Shown here in pieces: positions 17,480 through 26,534 of a stretch of 64,000 nt of DNA. Each line of letters opens with the position of its first letter. Within the stretch, counting starts at the first letter, position 1. Both the position numbers and the translations under genes were made by a program. Under the pieces are notes generated by a model that was not told the origin of the DNA, made no database searches, and was given only the letters and a program-made list of their open reading frames with translations. Source of the DNA: Nocardioides furvisabuli (GTDB lineage Bacteria; Actinomycetota; Actinomycetes; Propionibacteriales; Nocardioidaceae); assembly GCF_021083185.1 (NCBI RefSeq), contig NZ_JAIGQB010000011.1, positions 1 to 64,000 on the forward strand, given 5' to 3'.

Positions 17480-18210
17480 GGAGGACGGCGTGCTCATCGC
17501 TGGCCCTCTTGCGCGGTGTGGGGATGCGCGGCCAGATGCTCGCCGAGGCCGGCGTTGAACGCCGCGAGCAGGGACGCGAAGCGCGCCAGATCCTCGGGCG
17601 ACCACGACCGCAGCAGCTCCCGGACGACGCCGCGCCGTTCCGCCCGCGTCGTGCTCAACACGCTCCGGCCGTGCTCGGTGAGCCGCAGCCGGAGAGCGCG
17701 CCGGTCGTCGGCGTCCGGTTCGCGCGTGACAAGGCCGGCCTGCTCCAGGGCCGCGACCTGTCGGCTGATCGTCGAGGCGTCGAGGTGGAAGTGCGCTGCG
17801 AGCTCACTGGACCGTAGCGGGCCGGTGTCATGGAGCCAGGCGAGGATCCCGTAGGCGGCCCTCTCCACCACCTGCTCTATCGGGCCGCCGCGCAAGTGCA
17901 CCTTCTGGGCACGACGCACCAACAAGGTCAGCTCCTGCTCGATGGACTCCACCGAGACGAGGTCGATCTCCGATCCAATCGATTCCATCAACCATGCATA
18001 ACAGCTTTGGGGAATGGCGAGCGCACCCACCCGCGATGTCTCGCGTGGCCACGGCCGGCGCGGCGCCGGGACAAGCGCTGCGGCTCCATGTGTAGCGGCT
18101 CAGCAGTCCCACCCGACCCGACGCAGTTCGCAGGTGGGCGATGTTTGGGGACAGCCGGACGCCGGTCAGGAGATGTCGCCGACCAAGTAGCGCTGCAACG
18201 TGGGAGCAAG
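17480..18210 (-). repeat. copy B of duplicated tetR-marR cassette
   Basis: Near-copy of 11908-12612 in the same orientation. It holds a full marR, the leader, the 3' end of an intact tetR, and only the first six codons (MST-SS) of the MFS gene, after which the sequence is unrelated to the exporter. The remaining five to six hundred bases match closely. Confidence 0.85.
17494..17988 (-). CDS. MarR-family regulator (copy B)
   Basis: A 164-residue winged-helix regulator starting at ATG 17988, with the same core as the copy at 11922-12416: ELAAHFHLDASTISRQVAAL and REPDADDRRALRLRLTEHG are unchanged. Differences are few (for example SEIDL for SQTDL near the N-terminus and the last dozen residues). 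Its stop overlaps an ATG at 17497 that belonged to an exporter now missing, so this copy has lost its partner. It follows an intact tetR gene on the same strand, with about 180 bases between. It could still bind the operator of the first copy. Confidence 0.92.
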   Translation of the reverse strand: MESIGSEIDLVSVESIEQELTLLVRRAQKVHLRGGPIEQVVERAAYGILAWLHDTGPLRSSELAAHFHLDASTISRQVAALEQAGLVTREPDADDRRALRLRLTEHGRSVLSTTRAERRGVVRELLRSWSPEDLARFASLLAAFNAGLGEHLAAHPHTAQEGQR

Positions 18211-18810
18211 CGCGGCCACCAGCTCGTCCTGACTTGCAGAGGTCAGATCCTCGAGGCCGACGACGTGGCGAGCCAAGGTGAGGCCCAGGATCTGCGACAT
18301 CACGAGCGCGGCGCGCAATGGTGCCTGCGCGACCCCGAGCTGGCACACGACCGGTTCCAGCAGCTCAGTAGTGAACTTGTCGCCAATCATGCGAGCGGTG
18401 TCGGCTTCGACCGCCGCAGTGCGGATGGTTGCGAGGATGCGCTCTCGCCGGCCCGTCTCATCGAGTGCCTCGATCACCAGTCTTGCCAAGCGTTCCCCGA
18501 CGCTCCTCGGGTCCCCGTCGATGAGCCGAGCCATGAGTGCGGGCGAGTCGGAAGGAAGGTTGACGACTTCGTCGAACAGCTCGCGTTTCGAGCCAAAGAA
18601 GTACGCCACCAGGGCGGCATCCACGCCCGCCTGTGCTGCGACCGCCCTCAGCGTGACGCGGTCGTAGCCTTTGGCGGCGAACTGCTCGCGGGCTGCCCGA
18701 GCTATCTCCTCGCGTGTCGAACTGTGCCCCGGCCGGCGCCCTGGTCCTCCGGGGACCGGGCTCACGGCCGCCGCTGCCACTGCAGCCGTTCCATCAGAAG
18801 GTTGATCCAT
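18166..18810 (-). CDS. TetR-family transcriptional regulator
   Basis: A 214-residue protein; I chose ATG 18810, since upstream codons lack family character. After a Pro/Gly-rich lead of about 30 residues the helix-turn-helix reads STREEIARAAREQFAAKGYD and VAAQAGVDAALVAYFFGSKR. The C-terminal domain contains the TetR_C motif common to actinobacterial members (about residues 95-200), ending APTLQRYLVGDIS. It stands upstream of marR copy B on the same strand, and its last codons also survive in copy A, so tetR-marR-MFS was probably the ancestral order. Ligand unknown. Confidence 0.9.
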   Translation of the reverse strand: MDQPSDGTAAVAAAAVSPVPGGPGRRPGHSSTREEIARAAREQFAAKGYDRVTLRAVAAQAGVDAALVAYFFGSKRELFDEVVNLPSDSPALMARLIDGDPRSVGERLARLVIEALDETGRRERILATIRTAAVEADTARMIGDKFTTELLEPVVCQLGVAQAPLRAALVMSQILGLTLARHVVGLEDLTSASQDELVAALAPTLQRYLVGDIS

Positions 18811-19310
18811 ACCCCACCTGCCTGGTTGTTCCGTCCAAGGGCCGCCGTCGAAGGGCCGGCGGCTCGGAGAGCAGACGCGACACGCCTGGGCGCGGCACTC
18901 CTCATGAAGTCCAGCCTGTGTGTCGCTGGTCAGCGACCGCGTCACGTCGTCGAGGACGGTGCCGTCATCCTGACAGTGTCGGACGATGGTGCTCGAAGGG
19001 CAACGAGGCTGCATACGTCCTCACCCCGACATCGGGGGCAACGACGACTCAAAGCGGAGGCGACACTGAGTGCGCCGATTCTTGGTGGTCTGACGAACTC
19101 GCTCAGCCAGACGCGGCAACGCCGGGCGATGAACGCCATCGGTAGCCAACAGCATGCCCACTGCAGGGACAGGCATAGCGCGGTGGGCGGCTGCAACCCT
19201 CTGCATCTACCCTTTTCCTCCTATGTATTTCGGCGTAGGCTGGCGCCGACCGCTACCTACGGGTGATCGCGATCCCCCGGGTTCGGCCGCCACGGCTGGA
19301 GGTGGGTGAG
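18811..19310. other. 500-base intergenic stretch
   Basis: No gene with a recognisable signature lies here. The only structure noted is a short perfect hairpin, CCCCGA/TCGGGG with a 2-base loop, at 19024-19037. It should include the promoter of the tetR gene that starts at 18810. Confidence 0.4.
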
Positions 19311-19646
19311 GTGAGCTACGGGAGTCCGTACGGCCCGGCATGGCAACAGCTGGGGAGCGCCCTGTGGGATGTCTTGGCAGTCGTGTGGTGGACGCTGGTG
19401 GCTGGCAGCGTCGCGTTCGGTGCATGCTGGTGCATGGGGCAGGTCATGTATACGGAGTGGGTTCGCGACCATCCTGCGCCCCGCGTCCGGTTCTTTGCCG
19501 AACGCAGGCTGCGTCGAGACATCGCCCGCGGGCTGGGCGACCTTGAGGAGTACCTCCGCGAACGCGATCCAGCGCACCTCAACGACGGGCCTGCCCGTTC
19601 CGGCCGGTCCCGCACCTGGAGGCGCCGGGGCTGGCACCGACCTTGA
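19311..19646 (+). CDS. small single-pass membrane protein, unknown function
   Basis: A 111-residue protein with GTG start at 19311, preceded by GGAGGTG at 19298-19304; an in-frame GTG at 19263 lacks a ribosome site. Residues about 14-40 form one strong hydrophobic helix (ALWDVLAVVWWTLVAGSVAF). The remainder is charged, with a helical segment RRLRRDIARGLGDLEEYLRE and an arginine-rich tail. It looks like an anchored cytoplasmic helix protein. I recognise no family, and its neighbours are regulators on either side. Confidence 0.5.
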   Translation: MSYGSPYGPAWQQLGSALWDVLAVVWWTLVAGSVAFGACWCMGQVMYTEWVRDHPAPRVRFFAERRLRRDIARGLGDLEEYLRERDPAHLNDGPARSGRSRTWRRRGWHRP

Positions 19647-20052
19647 AACAGACCCCCACAGCCCGGACGCCTACAGGATCTGCGGTTTGCAGGCGGTTCT
19701 CTGACGGCTGCCCTAGATCCCGGGCCGTTCGATGGCTGGGACCTCGCGGGTCGGACGTGTCTGCGGCGGGAGGCCGACGCCAGCACGCTGGATTGCGGCC
19801 AATCTGCTCGGGGAGGCTGGAGCGCCCGGGGAGACCGCACGGGGGGCGGGATTGGTCCGGTGGGGGAGCTGGACACGTAGCAGCTCGGGTGACGCGGAGG
19901 TCGCATGCTCCGGCCGCGTCCGGACGCTCGGCGTCGGCGACCGCGCCAGACACGGGCATTCCCGGGTGCGGGGACGATATCGACGGCCCGGCACAGGCCC
20001 CGGCGGACCGCGATCGGTATCCCAACGGGGACAGCCGGATGGGCCTGGCTCG
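19647..20052. other. intergenic stretch upstream of GbsR-type regulator
   Basis: About 400 bases without a supported gene. The in-frame extension upstream of the regulator at 20053 has an atypical arginine/glycine-rich composition, so I read it as untranslated leader and promoter DNA. No clear operator was found. Confidence 0.4.
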
Positions 20053-20556
20053 ATGAGCGATGCTGAGCAGATGATGCCGAGCCGCTGGCAGGACGAGAGC
20101 GAGGGGCTGCTTCGCGTGGTCGAGCGAATTGCCCTGATCCTGAACGAAGCCGGGATCCCACGGATGCCCGCCAGGGTGTTGGCCTACATGCTCGCCGACG
20201 ACGCTGACCGCTACTCCGCCGCCGCGCTCGCGGACGGGGTCCGGGTCAGTCCGGCCGCAATCTCGGGGGCCGTGCGGCATCTCACCGCGACACGGATGGT
20301 GGTCAAGGAGAGGGAACCCGGGAGGAGGGCCGAGTTCTACCGGGTCTGTGAGGGCGACGTGTGCGGCATGATCGTGGCCGCCTGGATCCCGGTCCTCAAG
20401 CAGTGGGAGTCCGTGATGGAGTCCGCGGCCGTCGAGCTCGGCGCGAACGGCGGTGGCCACCGATTGGCCGAGGCGACAGAGTTCATCGCGTTCCTGCGCG
20501 GCGAGACGGAGGGCATGCTCGGGCGCTGGGCCGAGTACCGCCGAGATCCTGGATAG
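20053..20556 (+). CDS. GbsR/MarR-family transcriptional regulator
   Basis: A 167-residue protein starting at ATG 20053. It opens with a helix (RWQDESEGLLRVVERIALIL) and a GbsR-type winged helix: GIPRMPARVLAYMLADD, YSAAALADGVRVSPAAISGA, VRHLTATRMVVKEREPGRRA. The C-terminal helices, about residues 110-165, should form the dimer interface. Proteins of this type often sit beside MMPL or ABC exporters and repress them. It ends 128 bases before the 3' end of the convergent MMPL gene at 20685-23024. Confidence 0.88.
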   Translation: MSDAEQMMPSRWQDESEGLLRVVERIALILNEAGIPRMPARVLAYMLADDADRYSAAALADGVRVSPAAISGAVRHLTATRMVVKEREPGRRAEFYRVCEGDVCGMIVAAWIPVLKQWESVMESAAVELGANGGGHRLAEATEFIAFLRGETEGMLGRWAEYRRDPG

Positions 20557-20684
20557 CGATCCTCGGTGATCGAGGCGCCAAAGGTTGGCGGTCGATCGCG
20601 TTCGGGCCCTGCCGGCGGTCCGGGTCGGTGTGGTGGGGCCTCCAGGACGTGCCCCCGACGTTCGTCTCTGGACGCTTCGGTTCC

Positions 20685-23024
20685 TCAGTTGCGGACCTCG
20701 ATGTTTTGGCGACCAGTGGCCTCGGCCTGCTGGTTGAGCATGGTCAGCAGCTTGTCGCCCTCGATGTCGAGGTCGGGCAGCAGGCGGTCGAGCCAGCGGG
20801 GCAGCCACCATGCTCGCTCGTCGAAGACGGCCATGAGAGCCGGGACGAGCGTCAGCCGGACGATGAAGGCGTCGATGAGGATGCCGGCGGCGAGGGCGAA
20901 GCCGATCTGCTTGATCATGATGTCGTGGCTGAAGATGAAGCCGGAGAAGACCGCGACCATGATGATCGCGGCGGCGACCACGACGCGGCTGGCCTGGTCG
21001 AAGCCATGCACGACGCTCTGGCGGGCTGGCTGGCCGTGGATGTGTGCCTCGCGCATGGAGGAGACCAGGAAGACCTCGTAGTCCATGGCGAGTCCGTAGA
21101 GGATGCCGGTCACGATGATCGGCATGAAGCTCATCAGCGGGCCGCCGGTGTCGAACCCGAAGAGGCTGCTGAGCCAGCCCCACTGGAAGACGGCGGTGGT
21201 GGCACCGAAGGTGGCCAGGATGCTGAGCAGGAAGCCGGCGGTGGCCTTGAGTGGGACGACGATCGAGCGGAAGACCAGCATCAGGATCAGGACGGAAAGG
21301 GCGATGATGATGCCGAGGTAGAGCGGTAGGACGTCGGCGAGCTTGTCGGACATGTCGATGCCGATGGCGGTGAACCCGGTGACGCCGAGCTGCACATCAT
21401 TGGTCTGGGCGATGGCGTTGTCGGGCTCGCGCAGCGACTTCACGAGGTCGCTGGTGGCCTCGTCGCTGGGGCCGGAGGTTGGGATGACGCTGAACACGGC
21501 CAGGTCGCCGGCCTCGTTGACGCCGACCGGGGCGGCCAGCACGATGTCGTCTCGGTCCTGGAACTCGGCGAGGAGCTTGGCGGTCAGCTCGGGTGTGACG
21601 CGGTCTGTGGAGCCGGTGGGCTCTGCGGTGACCAGGAGGGGGCCGTTGAATCCCTCACCGAAGCCCTGGGAGACGGCCTCGTAGCTCTGCCGTGCGGCGG
21701 TGTCCTGGTTTGCGGTCGCACCGGTTGGGATCCCCAGGTTCATGCTGGCCGCGGGGATCGCCATCACGCCCAGGATCGCGACCACTCCTGCGATGACGGG
21801 CCACCTGAACCTGATCACGCCCTTGACCCAGTGGTCGGCGACGCTGTGGGACTCGGCTTCCACCTTGGCGCGGCGTTGGGCTCGGGCCTTGTTGGAGCAG
21901 ATCCGCTCGCCGACCAGCCCGAGCAGGGCGGGCAGCAGGGTCAGGGCGATGAGAACGGCCAGGGCGACCGTGGACGCCGCGACCAGTGCCATCGTGGACA
22001 GCATGGCGATGCCGATGACGGTCAGGGCGGTCAGTGCGATGAGGACGGTCAGGCCGGCGAAGAACACGGCGCTGCCCGCGGTGCCGACCGCTCTGCCCGC
22101 GGCCTCCTTCGCGGTGAGTCCCTGGTCGAGGATCAGCCGTCGCTGGCGGTTGACGACGAAGAGCGCGTAGTCGATGCCGACGGCGAGGCCGACCATGAGG
22201 CCGAGGACGGGGGTGGCGGAGTTCATCTCGACGGCAGTAGAGAGCGCGTACGCGCCGCCTACGCCGATGCCGACGCCGACCAGCGCGGTGATCAGGGGCA
22301 AACCGGCCGCGATCAGCGAACCCAGGGTGAGCACCAGCACGAGAGCGGCGACGGCGAGACCGATGACCTCGCCGATGCCGACTGGGATTTCGATGGCCTT
22401 GAGCGAGTCGCTCGGTAGAACGGTGATCCCGGTTCCCTGCTCGGCACGCTCCACCACCTCGACCACCGAGGTGACGTCGTCATCAGTCAACGAGGTCGAG
22501 GCGACTGTGAACTGGAATTGGAACAGCGCGACCTGCCCGTCCGAGGACACCAGCACCCCAGGCACCGGGGCCCCGTCCATCACCAGCGGCTGGTAGGGAG
22601 GCGCCTGCCCCTGCTCCGACCCGGCCGAGGGATCGGCCGGCGCACCTTCCTGATCAGTGCCCGGTCCGCCCTGCTCCCCGGGACCCAGAGCGGCGTCCAG
22701 GGGGTTGACGACCTTCTCGAGGTCATAGACGTCGCTGACGGTGCCGCTGATCACCGCAAGACGCTCCGGAGTGTCGAGGCGCTCACCGCCCGGCACAGTG
22801 AAGACCACGCTGGCCTGACCCCCCGACGCCGCGGGAAGCTCATCGGCCACGCGGTCAAGCACGGTCTGGGCCTCGGTGCCCTCGATCTTCATCTCGGAGC
22901 TGACGTTCACCCCGTTGATGGCCACGGCACCGACGACCGCGGCGAGGACCGCCACCCAACCGGCAATGAACAGCCACGGCCGGCCGAATGCGGTTCGTCC
23001 GAGCCGGTACAAGAATGTGGACAT
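20685..23024 (-). CDS. MMPL-family RND transporter (779 aa)
   Basis: Starts at ATG 23024 behind AAGGAGA. Architecture: helix near residues 16-36, an extracytoplasmic region to about 190 with a Gly/Pro/Gln-rich insertion (about 115-145), then helices, a second extracytoplasmic region (about 420-560) and a second helix bundle. The proton-relay pairs appear as VGIDYALFVVNRQRR and LAMDYEVFLVSSMREAH, as expected for MMPL/HpnN-type pumps. It is the second gene of a tetR-mmpL unit (38-base gap). Cargo is probably a lipid or amphipathic compound; not determinable here. Confidence 0.93.
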   Translation of the reverse strand: MSTFLYRLGRTAFGRPWLFIAGWVAVLAAVVGAVAINGVNVSSEMKIEGTEAQTVLDRVADELPAASGGQASVVFTVPGGERLDTPERLAVISGTVSDVYDLEKVVNPLDAALGPGEQGGPGTDQEGAPADPSAGSEQGQAPPYQPLVMDGAPVPGVLVSSDGQVALFQFQFTVASTSLTDDDVTSVVEVVERAEQGTGITVLPSDSLKAIEIPVGIGEVIGLAVAALVLVLTLGSLIAAGLPLITALVGVGIGVGGAYALSTAVEMNSATPVLGLMVGLAVGIDYALFVVNRQRRLILDQGLTAKEAAGRAVGTAGSAVFFAGLTVLIALTALTVIGIAMLSTMALVAASTVALAVLIALTLLPALLGLVGERICSNKARAQRRAKVEAESHSVADHWVKGVIRFRWPVIAGVVAILGVMAIPAASMNLGIPTGATANQDTAARQSYEAVSQGFGEGFNGPLLVTAEPTGSTDRVTPELTAKLLAEFQDRDDIVLAAPVGVNEAGDLAVFSVIPTSGPSDEATSDLVKSLREPDNAIAQTNDVQLGVTGFTAIGIDMSDKLADVLPLYLGIIIALSVLILMLVFRSIVVPLKATAGFLLSILATFGATTAVFQWGWLSSLFGFDTGGPLMSFMPIIVTGILYGLAMDYEVFLVSSMREAHIHGQPARQSVVHGFDQASRVVVAAAIIMVAVFSGFIFSHDIMIKQIGFALAAGILIDAFIVRLTLVPALMAVFDERAWWLPRWLDRLLPDLDIEGDKLLTMLNQQAEATGRQNIEVRN

Positions 23025-23061
23025 GGGTTCTGGGTCTCCTTGAGGGGCGGGGCGGCGGTGG

Positions 23062-23664
23062 CTAGAGGCCGTGGCGCAGGTAGTCGAAGGTGAGATCGAG
23101 GAACGAGGCGTAGTCCATCGATGCGGGGGTGGCCTCGTTCTCGCCGTCCAGGTGCACGTCGAGAGTTCCCTCCAAGGCGGCCATCACGGCGCCATAGACG
23201 GCGCCGAACAGCAGCGGCACGTAGATGGCGGGGTACCGGTCCCCGGCTACGGATCCCAAGAGCTCCTGGGCGGTGTGACGCATGCGTTGCTGAACGCTGA
23301 GGACGTAGGGCTCGAGGGTTGGGTACTGCCGTGCCATGGCCATCAGCTCGCGCATCCTCACCAAGGTGTCCGCGGTGAACTGATCCCTCATGACGGACAA
23401 CAGGGCATCGAGCAATGGCAGGTCATCGGGCAGGTCGGCGAGGATCGCGCTGGCGTCGTCGACACCCCCGAACGCGACCGCGGCGACTGCCTCCTCCTTG
23501 CAGGAGAAGTGGTTCGCGAAGGTGCGCCGGGAGTAGCCCGCCCGCTCCACGACGTCCGCAGTGACAAACCCGAACAACCCGCGCTCACGGGTCAACTCGA
23601 AGGCCGCCTCAGCCAGCGCCTGTGCCGTCGCCTCCCGCTTGAGGTCCCGCAACCCACGATCCAC
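23062..23664 (-). CDS. TetR-family regulator of the MMPL unit
   Basis: I choose GTG 23664 (200 residues), because the upstream in-frame ATG at 23715 would place the two operator-like boxes inside the coding region. The helix-turn-helix reads ALAEAAFELTRERGLFGFVT and VVERAGYSRRTFANHFSCKE near residues 13-52. The C-terminal part has a TetR_C pattern with the late helix SFLDLTFDYLRHGL. It is transcribed just ahead of the MMPL gene, so it most likely represses itself and the transporter. Confidence 0.87.
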   Translation of the reverse strand: MDRGLRDLKREATAQALAEAAFELTRERGLFGFVTADVVERAGYSRRTFANHFSCKEEAVAAVAFGGVDDASAILADLPDDLPLLDALLSVMRDQFTADTLVRMRELMAMARQYPTLEPYVLSVQQRMRHTAQELLGSVAGDRYPAIYVPLLFGAVYGAVMAALEGTLDVHLDGENEATPASMDYASFLDLTFDYLRHGL

Positions 23665-23684
23665 TCCCTCAGTATGACCGGGCC

Positions 23685-23714
23685 TGCCCAATGAGCAACA
23701 TTGCCCAGTGAGCA
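23685..23714. promoter_or_regulatory. two tandem near-palindromic operator boxes upstream of tetR-mmpL
   Basis: TGCCCAATGAGCA (23685-23697) and TGCCCAGTGAGCA (23702-23714) differ at one base and each is nearly symmetric about its central base (TGCCCA against TGAGCA). Their centres are 17 bp apart, so two TetR dimers could bind side by side. They lie immediately upstream of the chosen tetR start. Confidence 0.65.
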
Positions 23715-23848
23715 CGCAGACATTCGCCTGACGCCTTGCCGAGCGGTAGCCGCCGGCGGCGGCCGGTAGCGTGACGGCAGATGCGACTGCCGATCCGCCT
23801 TCGACGGCCGGTCTTGGCAGTCGGCGGCATCGACCTAGGGGAGCGCGT

Positions 23849-24334
23849 ATGGGTGCTGATGGCGAAGCGGTCGACGTCGACCGCGCACGGAACCAGACGA
23901 CGACCGATGACGGGCAACAGTTCGCCGATGCGGTGCTGGCCCTGCTTGCAGTCGCTCGAAGGACCAGGGGCCGACTTCAGCCGCTTTTAGACGACGTCAC
24001 CGTGCCACAACTGGTGCTGCTGGACGCCGTGCAGGCTTGCGGTCGCGAGGGCATCGCCGCCATCTCGGCATACACGCTGCTGAGCCAACCCACGGTGACC
24101 CAACAGGCCGCCGGGCTGGAAGCGGCCGGCCTGCTGCGCCGCATCCCAGCCGAAGACGATCGACGCCGACGCGTACTCACGCTCACCGAGCGCGGGGAGC
24201 AACTTCTGGCCGCCAAGCGCGGCCTGGTTGCCGACCGGTTGGCGGTGGCCTGGACATCCCTCACCGCCGAGGAGCAGTCGATCGCGGTCCCGCTGCTGCG
24301 TCACATCATTGGTCTTGTCTCGGAGCTCGCCTGA
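23849..24334 (+). CDS. MarR-family regulator, possibly CrtR-like
   Basis: A 161-residue protein from ATG 23849. Its winged helix reads DVTVPQLVLLDAVQACGREG, LLSQPTVTQQAAGLEAAGLL and RIPAEDDRRRRVLTLTERGE. It lies 261 bp upstream of, and on the same strand as, a prenyl diphosphate synthase gene. In corynebacteria a MarR protein, CrtR, next to crtE represses carotenoid genes and senses geranylgeranyl diphosphate. By position this could be a counterpart, though there the genes are divergent. That role is inference; family membership is clear. The 261-base gap (24335-24595) shows no further gene. Confidence 0.85.
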   Translation: MGADGEAVDVDRARNQTTTDDGQQFADAVLALLAVARRTRGRLQPLLDDVTVPQLVLLDAVQACGREGIAAISAYTLLSQPTVTQQAAGLEAAGLLRRIPAEDDRRRRVLTLTERGEQLLAAKRGLVADRLAVAWTSLTAEEQSIAVPLLRHIIGLVSELA

Positions 24335-24595
24335 CAGCACGCGCAGAGCGCCCGCGAGCGGCGCGCGCGGCGGCGGGTTCGGCGTACGGACGGTGCTCGG
24401 CTGGGTTGCCGAGGTCCGTAAAGCCCTGCGGCGCGATCCCTTCAGACGGTCGCGGCCGGTCTTCCGTGCTCTATCGGCCGGGCCAGGTGGTCGGTGACCG
24501 TTAATCCGGGCTCGTCGCGAAACCTCTTCACTATGCCTAGATTTGGTTGCTCAGTGTTGCATGGGATGTGACACACGACACCAAACGAGTGGGAA

Positions 24596-25651
24596 GTGAC
24601 GAGCCTAGGGACCGAGAGCCTCCCCGACCTGGCGTTGGCCCGCATGCTCGACACTGGTCGCGCCCGAGCACAGCTAACCGACCCTGAGCATGCCCGCCTG
24701 TGGGACGCGCTGGCCGCGGCGACGGAGGGCGGCAAGCGGTTCCGGCCCGCGCTCCTCGTCGCGACCCACGACGCCCTGGGTGGCTCCCAGCCGGCCGCCG
24801 CCGCGGAGGTGGGTGCGGCGGTGGAGCTGCTCCACACTGCGTTCGTCATCCACGACGACGTCATCGACGGCGACCACCTTCGCCGCGGCCGGCTCAACGT
24901 GAGCGGAGTTTTCCGCGATGGGGCGCTCGCCGCCGGTGCGGACTCGGACGAGGCCATCGTGTACGGCCGCACGGCGGCGATTCTCGCGGGTGACCTGGCC
25001 CTCGCCGCCGCAGTACGTGCCGTGGCCACCTGCCGGGCACCCGCCGCTGCCGTCCACCAATTGATGGACCTCTTCGACTCGGCGCTGCACACGACCGCGG
25101 CGGGCGAGCTGGCCGACGTACGCTTCTCCGTCGACCCCACGCCCGTCACGCTGCCCGAGAGCCTTCTGATGGCGGAGCAGAAGACCAGTGCATACTCCTT
25201 CGCACTTCCTCTCCAGGCCGGTGCCGTGCTCGCTGGCGCCGACGAGGGAACCCGCGACCGGCTCGGAGCGACCGGGCGGGTGCTGGGCATCGCCTTCCAG
25301 CTGACCGACGACCTCATCGGCGTCTTCGGCGACCCGAACCGCTCGGGCAAGAGCGCAACCAGCGATTTACGCACCCGTAAGCAGACGCTGCTGCTCGTCC
25401 ACGCCCAGTCCACCCCCGAGTGGCCCAGAATCGCCGGGTACGTCGGTCGCGACCTGAGCGCTGACGAGCTCGTGGAGGTGCAGGGGCTGCTCACCGCGTG
25501 CGGCTCCCGCGCCTTCGTCGAGGCCCTCGTCGAAGGGCACCTGGTCTCGGCCCGGGCAGCGCTCGACGAGCACGGCATCCCGGTCGCCCCCATCGAACTG
25601 CTGTCGACCCGCTCGGCGGTCCTGATGGACGGGCGGGAGGTCGCAGCATGA
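24596..25651 (+). CDS. idsA: geranylgeranyl diphosphate synthase (polyprenyl synthetase)
   Basis: A 351-residue trans-prenyltransferase starting at GTG 24596. It has GGKRFRP at residues 45-51, the first aspartate-rich motif HDDVIDGD at 86-93, and the second, FQLTDDLIGVFGDPNRSGKS, near 235-255. The second motif is DDxxG rather than DDxxD, as in many actinobacterial IdsA/CrtE enzymes. It condenses isopentenyl diphosphate with allylic diphosphates to C15-C20 products in the cytoplasm, feeding carotenoids or other terpenoids. No intact carotenoid gene follows, so its pathway here is cut off. A broken paralogue lies at 26535-26990. Chain length cannot be read with certainty. Confidence 0.88.
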   Translation: MTSLGTESLPDLALARMLDTGRARAQLTDPEHARLWDALAAATEGGKRFRPALLVATHDALGGSQPAAAAEVGAAVELLHTAFVIHDDVIDGDHLRRGRLNVSGVFRDGALAAGADSDEAIVYGRTAAILAGDLALAAAVRAVATCRAPAAAVHQLMDLFDSALHTTAAGELADVRFSVDPTPVTLPESLLMAEQKTSAYSFALPLQAGAVLAGADEGTRDRLGATGRVLGIAFQLTDDLIGVFGDPNRSGKSATSDLRTRKQTLLLVHAQSTPEWPRIAGYVGRDLSADELVEVQGLLTACGSRAFVEALVEGHLVSARAALDEHGIPVAPIELLSTRSAVLMDGREVAA

Positions 25652-25743
25652 ACTCAGCGGACCATCCCGTGCGTCCTCTTCGCCCCCTCGCCATGCGCTT
25701 TGGCGTGCCTCGGGCGCGGCGGCTGTTCCCGGCAACCCGTTGA
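25648..25743 (+). pseudogene. possible truncated next cistron of the prenyl synthase operon
   Basis: An ATG overlapping the idsA stop (ATGA) opens a 31-codon frame, MNSADHPVRPLRPLAMRFGV then a basic tail. The overlap is what a coupled downstream gene would have, but no family is recognisable and the frame ends quickly. It could equally be chance. Confidence 0.25.
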
Positions 25744-26534
25744 ACAACCCGGGTCGGACCCTGGCTGCTCCCCAGTCATGAGACCGCATCGCGTCGCTGG
25801 GTGCGTCTGCCCCGCCGGCGGTCCGTGGTCGGCGCCTCGGGCGGAAGCGCGGGTCAAGAATGGCACTACTGGCGTGGCATTGTCGCGCCATGCAAGACTC
25901 ATCTTTCCGGCCGCTGCCACCCCCCGTTTGAGGTCGCACTGGGTGGCGGACAGCTTCCCCCGTGGCTGTCCGGCACCGCCTCGACGCGCGATCGCTGGTT
26001 CCCACGACCTGACGTCCCGACGTGGCGTCGGATAGACAGTCTCCCGTGTCCCGATCCGGAATCCGTCCACCTTCCGCGTGCTGTCACAATGTCGCGCGGT
26101 AACCGACAGCGCGAGAGCGTGGCTCACCGAGAGGCGAAGTATGGGCCCGGCCCAGCGATCGAGACTGACCAGCGCCGCCATCGTTAGACCGCCGATTCCT
26201 GCCGTCGTTCCCCATGCGTGACGGAATGATGTAACCCGGGTGCGCTGGTATCGGTCTTTCGGTCAGGGCGACCACCGTGCCGCATCGCAGCGGTTACCCC
26301 ACACGGCTCTCTGAACCCCTGTGTCACGAGGCGTCCTGCCCTCACGCCCCGCGAGGGGACTCGAAAGGTCTCATTTACCCTCCAGAGACCATCGCCACGA
26401 CCCAGATGAACCCCACGTAGCATGGACGAGCAACGCGCACAAACCATTGAAATCACGAGGGAACCCGCAAAAGCTCCGGAGTCACGGGCCTTGGAAAGGT
26501 AGGCCCGATCCTTCCAAGGAGACGATGGACCAAC
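25744..26534. other. gene-poor degraded stretch
   Basis: About 790 bases in which no frame on either strand shows a family signature. It contains one member of the ~50-bp repeat pair at 25923-25977. It looks like eroded DNA between recombination breakpoints. Confidence 0.4.
25923..25977 (+). repeat. ~55-bp imperfect direct repeat, copy 1
   Basis: Shares GAGGTCGCA, CGGACAG, CCCCGTGGCTGT and GGCACC, in the same order and spacing, with 28640-28690; the copies differ by a few substitutions and two small gaps. Both are in the same orientation. Confidence 0.6.

Noticed and set aside
19024..19037. Short hairpin CCCCGA/TCGGGG as a terminator
   Set aside because: A 6-bp stem with a 2-base loop is weak and no gene end lies next to it; short GC hairpins are expected by chance here.
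24228..24497. Plus-strand frame ending the MarR-synthase gap
   Set aside because: The frame begins inside the MarR gene in another phase and has no motif; only a short stretch (RKALRRDPFRR) looks protein-like.
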